A stretch of DNA of 64,000 nt from Shimazuella soli. GTDB taxonomy: Bacteria > Bacillota > Bacilli > Thermoactinomycetales > Thermoactinomycetaceae. Below the pieces are notes generated by a model that worked only from the letters and a program-made list of their open reading frames with translations, made no database searches and was not told the origin of the DNA. The DNA is taken from positions 344,673-408,672 of the forward strand of contig NZ_JAKWBN010000003.1 in assembly GCF_022511585.1 (NCBI RefSeq), written 5' to 3'. This document shows positions 59,055 to 64,000 of the stretch, one piece after another; positions within the stretch are counted from its first letter, which is position 1; every line of letters starts with the position of its first letter. Made by a program: the position numbers and the translations under genes.

Positions 59055-59083
59055 TTGCAAAATGTAACTTAGATGATTAATAT
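59055..59083 (+). promoter_or_regulatory. groESL promoter
   Basis: TTGCAA and TAATAT with a 17-base spacer, just before CIRCE. Confidence 0.8.
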
Positions 59084-59095
59084 AAGTAGTGGGTG

Positions 59096-59122
59096 TTAGC
59101 ACTCACCGACGACGAGTGCTAA
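59096..59122. promoter_or_regulatory. CIRCE operator (HrcA site)
   Basis: Perfect consensus: TTAGCACTC (59096-59104), 9-base spacer, GAGTGCTAA (59114-59122). HrcA represses groESL here until heat shock. Confidence 0.97.
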
Positions 59123-59154
59123 CAAACGAACGACAAAAAGGAGGTTTTCTTATC

Positions 59155-59439
59155 ATGATCAAACCACTTGGTGATCGAGTCATTCTAGAAGCTGTTGAGA
59201 AAGAAGAAACAACCGCTAGCGGTATTGTACTACCTGATTCCGCTAAGGAAAAACCACAAGAAGGCAGAATTGTTGCAGTAGGCAGCGGCCGTGTCGATGA
59301 GAACGGAAACCGCGTTGCAGTAGAAGTAAACGTTGGTGACCTTGTTATTTTCTCCAAATATGCTGGAACAGAAGTAAAATATGGCGAAAAAGAATACCTC
59401 ATTTTACGTGAAAGCGATATCCTTGCAGTAATTGAGTAA
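59155..59439 (+). CDS. groES: Co-chaperonin GroES
   Basis: A 94 aa lid subunit of the chaperonin. [18 protein letters not shown] begins at ATG 59155 with AAGGAGG upstream; the mobile loop [18 protein letters not shown] follows. The longer upstream frame reads through CIRCE and is not real. Confidence 0.98.
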   Translation: MIKPLGDRVILEAVEKEETTASGIVLPDSAKEKPQEGRIVAVGSGRVDENGNRVAVEVNVGDLVIFSKYAGTEVKYGEKEYLILRESDILAVIE

Positions 59440-59450
59440 TTTCTACATAA

Positions 59451-61109
<1,659 letters not shown>

Positions 61110-61126
61110 TAGCTTTATGTTCCAAA

Positions 61127-61160
61127 AAGATTCCCTTCCATTGGAAGGGAATCTTTTTTT
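61127..61160 (+). terminator. Terminator after groEL
   Basis: AGATTCCCTTCCA and TGGAAGGGAATCT with T run. Confidence 0.92.
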
Positions 61161-61202
61161 AGGCCAAATTTAATGGTTTTTTACCGCTCTCGTGGGCAAT
61201 AA

Positions 61203-62810
61203 TTACTTAAAAAGTATAATCGAAAGCGCACTTTCTAGAGACTGTATTGGATTATCTGCCATATCGGAATTTCTCCAACCTACAATTCCATCGGGTCTTA
61301 CTAGAACAGCCCCAGTTGTTTTGATTCCATAAGAGCTACAGAATTGTCCATCCTTGTCTGTGAATTCTGCCCCTATATGATGAACAGATAGCGCAAGATT
61401 AAATTTCTTTGCTACTTTATTAGCTGCATGAATCCAATTCTCACCATCAGATCCAACCATTAGAACAAAATTAGTACCAAATAAGTCAAGGGTTGAAGCT
61501 TGCTTGCCGTTTTGTTCTAAAGCAACATGCGGTGCACGAGTTCCTGGAAGTCCTCTCCACTCGTTAGGTAGTTTTATTTGTGTGGTATCTGGCTTATCTT
61601 CTGGGACAAATGCACCTTCTAAGTAACGATAACCCATGTTAATCATCAGCGTATTTACTGTAATTTGATCGATCTCCTCAGTAGCACGCTGTTGTGATAA
61701 AGCCGTAGTTTGTTTGACAGTTAGATCGGCTATTGGCAAGCGTTCTGCTTCATAAGTATTGAGCAGACCATAGTTCGCATCACCACGAAGCACTGCAGCT
61801 AATTTCCAAGCTAGGTTTTGTGCCTCTGCAATCCCTGTATTACCTCCTAAAGCGCCAGCTGGTGGTTGTACACGGGCAGCGTCACCCACAAGGAAAATTC
61901 GTTTTTCTTGAAAGCGATCGGATACACGAGCGGCCATTTCCCAAGAAAGTACTGTCTTTAATTTTACTGGAATGTCAGGAATCCCAATTGCTGCACGAAT
62001 CAAAGGAATGCATCGAGATTCTGGATAATCTGCGATTGATTCTTTGGATGGATCGTACCAAATATCTATTCGATAGAGATTAGATCGTACAGAGGTACCA
62101 GGATAAGGTACAAATGCTCCCATAACTTTTTCATTTCGAACAAAACCCATAACAGCATTTCGTTTTGCAAATAACTCTGCGATATCTGATTCGAAAACCA
62201 TGCTCATATTATGCATAATCGTTCCTGCTCCATGTTGTTCAATACCAAGTTGTTTTCGAATTCCACTCTTACCGCCATCAGCAGCTATCATGAAATTGGC
62301 TCGAATTTGTTGGGTAGTGTTGTTGGATCGATTTCGAATAGTAGCTGATACCCCATCTTGATCTTGTTTAAAGGAGGTCATCTCTGTATGGTATCGAAGA
62401 TCAACTCCATTCTGCTGGGCATGTTTTCGAAGTATGGGCTCAAGTATATCTTGTGCGATACAGCTTCCTTTTGCAGGACTGTCATCTGGAAAGAAGGCAC
62501 TCATTTCCTCAATTGTTTGATTAAACACTTCACCTACAAGACTTTCCGCTTGGAAAACTTTACTCTCCTTCGAGAACGGCGGTTCAACGTTTCGTATATC
62601 TGCTTCGACTCCTAAAGAGCGAAAAATTTCCAAAGTTCGAGCGGTTAAACCTGCAACACGTGGATGAATAGCGGTGTTTGGATGACGTTCTACTACCATC
62701 GAAGAAATCCCCTGCCGAGCAAGAAGAAGAGAAAGGGAAAGACCTACCAAACTACCTCCAACTATGAGGACTGGAATCGTTTTATCATGAGATTGAACTT
62801 TATTATTCAT
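61203..62810 (-). CDS. FAD-dependent aromatic monooxygenase
   Basis: A 535 aa class A flavoprotein hydroxylase (PHBH/polyketide hydroxylase type). The FAD loop GGSLVGLSLSLLLARQG is near residue 18, the DG motif IAADGGKSGIRKQLG near 175, and the GD motif FLVGDAARVQPPAGALGG near 300. A thioredoxin-like C-terminal domain follows. Related enzymes inactivate rifampicin or tetracycline or hydroxylate polyketides; the substrate is unknown. It is divergent from a TetR gene with a double palindrome between them. Confidence 0.88.
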   Translation of the reverse strand: MNNKVQSHDKTIPVLIVGGSLVGLSLSLLLARQGISSMVVERHPNTAIHPRVAGLTARTLEIFRSLGVEADIRNVEPPFSKESKVFQAESLVGEVFNQTIEEMSAFFPDDSPAKGSCIAQDILEPILRKHAQQNGVDLRYHTEMTSFKQDQDGVSATIRNRSNNTTQQIRANFMIAADGGKSGIRKQLGIEQHGAGTIMHNMSMVFESDIAELFAKRNAVMGFVRNEKVMGAFVPYPGTSVRSNLYRIDIWYDPSKESIADYPESRCIPLIRAAIGIPDIPVKLKTVLSWEMAARVSDRFQEKRIFLVGDAARVQPPAGALGGNTGIAEAQNLAWKLAAVLRGDANYGLLNTYEAERLPIADLTVKQTTALSQQRATEEIDQITVNTLMINMGYRYLEGAFVPEDKPDTTQIKLPNEWRGLPGTRAPHVALEQNGKQASTLDLFGTNFVLMVGSDGENWIHAANKVAKKFNLALSVHHIGAEFTDKDGQFCSSYGIKTTGAVLVRPDGIVGWRNSDMADNPIQSLESALSIILFK

Positions 62811-62850
62811 ATTATTTATCTACCTTTCCAATTTGAATTTATTAGCAAAG

Positions 62851-62888
62851 TAATCTAACAATGTTAGTTGGCTAACAATGTTAGATTA
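62851..62888. promoter_or_regulatory. Double palindromic operator between monooxygenase and TetR genes
   Basis: Two copies of CTAACAATGTTAG (62855-62867 and 62872-62884), each nearly self-complementary, form an overall 17-bp inverted repeat with one mismatch and a 4-base spacer. Position fits autoregulation by the adjacent TetR protein. Confidence 0.8.
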
Positions 62889-62929
62889 CAATAAAGATGA
62901 TATACTTGTCAAGAAGGGAGTGTTCGAAA

Positions 62930-63553
62930 GTGACAGGGAATTTTTCGAATCAAGAAAATAGCAAAAACATCGATAAAGATTCAATTGTTAAAGCTTCATT
63001 GGAGCTTCTTAATCAAGAAGGAATTAAAAAATTAACAATGCGAAAAGTGGCAGAGAGACTAGAAATCAAAGGCGCATCTTTATATTGGCACTTTAAAAAT
63101 AAAATGGAATTAATGACATACATGGCAGAAGAAATAAGCAAACAAATTCCGTTTCCTGATGAAAAACTACCTTGGGAAGAACAATTAATACAATTATTTC
63201 ATCAAATGAGATCGGTTTTACTAACCATTCGTGATTCTGCACATATTCTTGTTGAAACACCACCATCTACACCACACCGTCTGAAATCAATTCAAAAGTT
63301 CAGTGATATTTTTATGAAACTCGGATTTGATAAAGAAGATATATTCTCTGTGTCATGGATGTTAAACAATTATGTATCTGCATTTGTTATTGAGGAATAT
63401 CGTTTCATAGATGTAAAAAGATTGAAAACTGATAGTCCAATTTCTAATAAGAAAGAAAATGGACTTCCTTTTGAACTTTCGATTCCAAATATGGACAAAG
63501 AATTTCAATTTGGATTAGAAGTATTAATCGCAGGGATTAAGAGTAAATTGTGA
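62930..63553 (+). CDS. TetR-family transcriptional regulator
   Basis: A 207 aa repressor. The helix-turn-helix reads LTMRKVAERLEIKGASLYWHF, as in TetR(B)-class proteins, and the C terminus is a TetR_C-like ligand domain. GTG 62930 was chosen for AAGGGAG upstream; an earlier frame start at 62897 would overlap promoter elements. It probably controls the divergent monooxygenase gene and itself. Confidence 0.88.
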   Translation: MTGNFSNQENSKNIDKDSIVKASLELLNQEGIKKLTMRKVAERLEIKGASLYWHFKNKMELMTYMAEEISKQIPFPDEKLPWEEQLIQLFHQMRSVLLTIRDSAHILVETPPSTPHRLKSIQKFSDIFMKLGFDKEDIFSVSWMLNNYVSAFVIEEYRFIDVKRLKTDSPISNKKENGLPFELSIPNMDKEFQFGLEVLIAGIKSKL

Positions 63554-63610
63554 AGTACAATCAAGCAATCAAAGAGAATGGTTTTATTAGTTCAGATGTC
63601 TAAAAATGAA

Positions 63611-63646
63611 ACAACATTCCTTTACCTTGGACTGTTGTTTTTTTCT
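63611..63646 (+). terminator. Terminator after TetR gene
   Basis: AACAACA and TGTTGTT stem with T run. Confidence 0.8.
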
Positions 63647-63729
63647 TTCTTTGGAGTTGAACCTATTGGGTGCAACTAATATTCTTTCTTTTGGCATTGG
63701 ATTATCGTAAATTTTTTATAAAAAAAGGG

Positions 63730-63758
63730 TTGCAATCTTTTATTGACCGTGTTATATT
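63730..63758 (+). promoter_or_regulatory. rrn-type promoter P1
   Basis: TTGCAA-N17-TATATT followed by ATTTCTTGTCGCC and AGCAAC, as at 22711-22739. Confidence 0.7.
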
Positions 63759-63812
63759 ATTTCTTGTCGCCGCGAGCAACACACAAAACGGCTGACTGAC
63801 AACAACTTCTAC

Positions 63813-63841
63813 TTGATTTTCGGGACGAGTTGTTATAAAAT
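63813..63841 (+). promoter_or_regulatory. rrn-type promoter P2
   Basis: TTGATT-N17-TAAAAT, 83 bases after P1. Tandem promoters of this kind precede rRNA operons in Bacillus. Confidence 0.65.
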
Positions 63842-63849
63842 ATAAAAGT

Positions 63850-64000
63850 CGCGCTTGAAACACTAACAAGTGAGACAGTCGCACTTTGAAAATTGGATAG
63901 GAAATAGATGAAGAGAAAGACATGTGTGTCTTTTTCGTCAAGTTGCAAAACACCGGGTGAATGTAATGATTCACCAAGGAACCAAGTAGGAGAAGCTACT
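63850..64000 (+). other. Probable leader of an rRNA operon
   Basis: No gene. TTTGAAAATTGGATAG resembles the conserved spacer before rRNA genes. Hairpins AAAGAC/GTCTTT (63916-63934) and GGTGAAT/ATTCACC (63957-63976) follow. The 16S gene itself would start beyond the window, so the assignment is inferred from promoters and leader only. Confidence 0.5.

Overview
This 64 kb window is chromosomal DNA of an AT-rich, Gram-positive, spore-forming member of the Bacillota. Gene content (SigB/RsbW, CmpA cortex protein, CdaA/CdaR, a glmS ribozyme, CIRCE-controlled groESL, B. subtilis-like operons) fits class Bacilli. The family Thermoactinomycetaceae is a reasonable guess but is inferred, not proven. Intact essential operons, two tRNA arrays and a probable rRNA operon promoter argue against a plasmid or phage.

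Layout. 1-5976: histidine operon hisZ(partial)-G-D-B-H-A-F-IE, every gene abutting or overlapping the next. 6073-11398: arginine operon argC-J-B-D-F behind a promoter with a palindromic operator candidate. 11463-22180: a mixed block with a YjdF-like membrane protein, a metallo-beta-lactamase/TetR pair, a prs paralogue, a TPR protein with thioredoxin, a CcdC-like protein, and a MarR-HlyD-HlyD-MFS efflux operon. 22841-23639: nine tRNAs. 23945-30797: arginase, then cdaA-cdaR-glmM-(glmS ribozyme)-glmS, linking c-di-AMP to cell-wall precursor synthesis. 30798-38490: an accessory zone with IS200/IS605-type right-end remnants, small GC-rich gene cassettes, a hydrolase, a reductase/WYL-regulator pair, HPr and CopZ. 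38695-46525: acpS-ydcC-alr-(structured RNA candidate)-ndoAI-ndoA-rsbW-sigB-tex-cmpA, close to the B. subtilis order. 47926-49078: twelve tRNAs. 49197-51790: tsaE-tsaB-rimI-tsaD for t6A tRNA modification. 52282-55878: a tandem array of six foreign-looking cassettes. 55976-56769: a frameshifted UPF0175/DUF3368 toxin-antitoxin pair. 56992-61109: fau-like gene, rex, tatC, groES, groEL. 61203-63553: FAD monooxygenase and a divergent TetR regulator. 63730-64000: tandem promoters and leader of what is probably an rRNA operon.

The most unusual content is a family of small-gene cassettes, six in tandem (52.3-55.9 kb) and probably three more as single copies (25.1, 31.4 and 38.3 kb). Each carries one short gene. 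Most are clearly GC-rich beside the AT-rich host and most encode a protein with membrane segments. In the array each unit has its own promoter and terminator. The gene lies between a short 5' arm and a complementary 3' arm, and the 3' arm is followed by a local stem-loop. The arms differ between copies but usually stay complementary, with compensatory or G-U changes, which suggests selection for 5'-3' pairing of the mRNA. Such fold-back is known from hok- and AapA-type type I toxin mRNAs. The proteins match no family I recognise and the function is unknown. Two further candidate structured RNAs (41.5 and 34.2 kb) and two orphan TnpB-type right ends (31.2 and 32.7 kb) also deserve attention.
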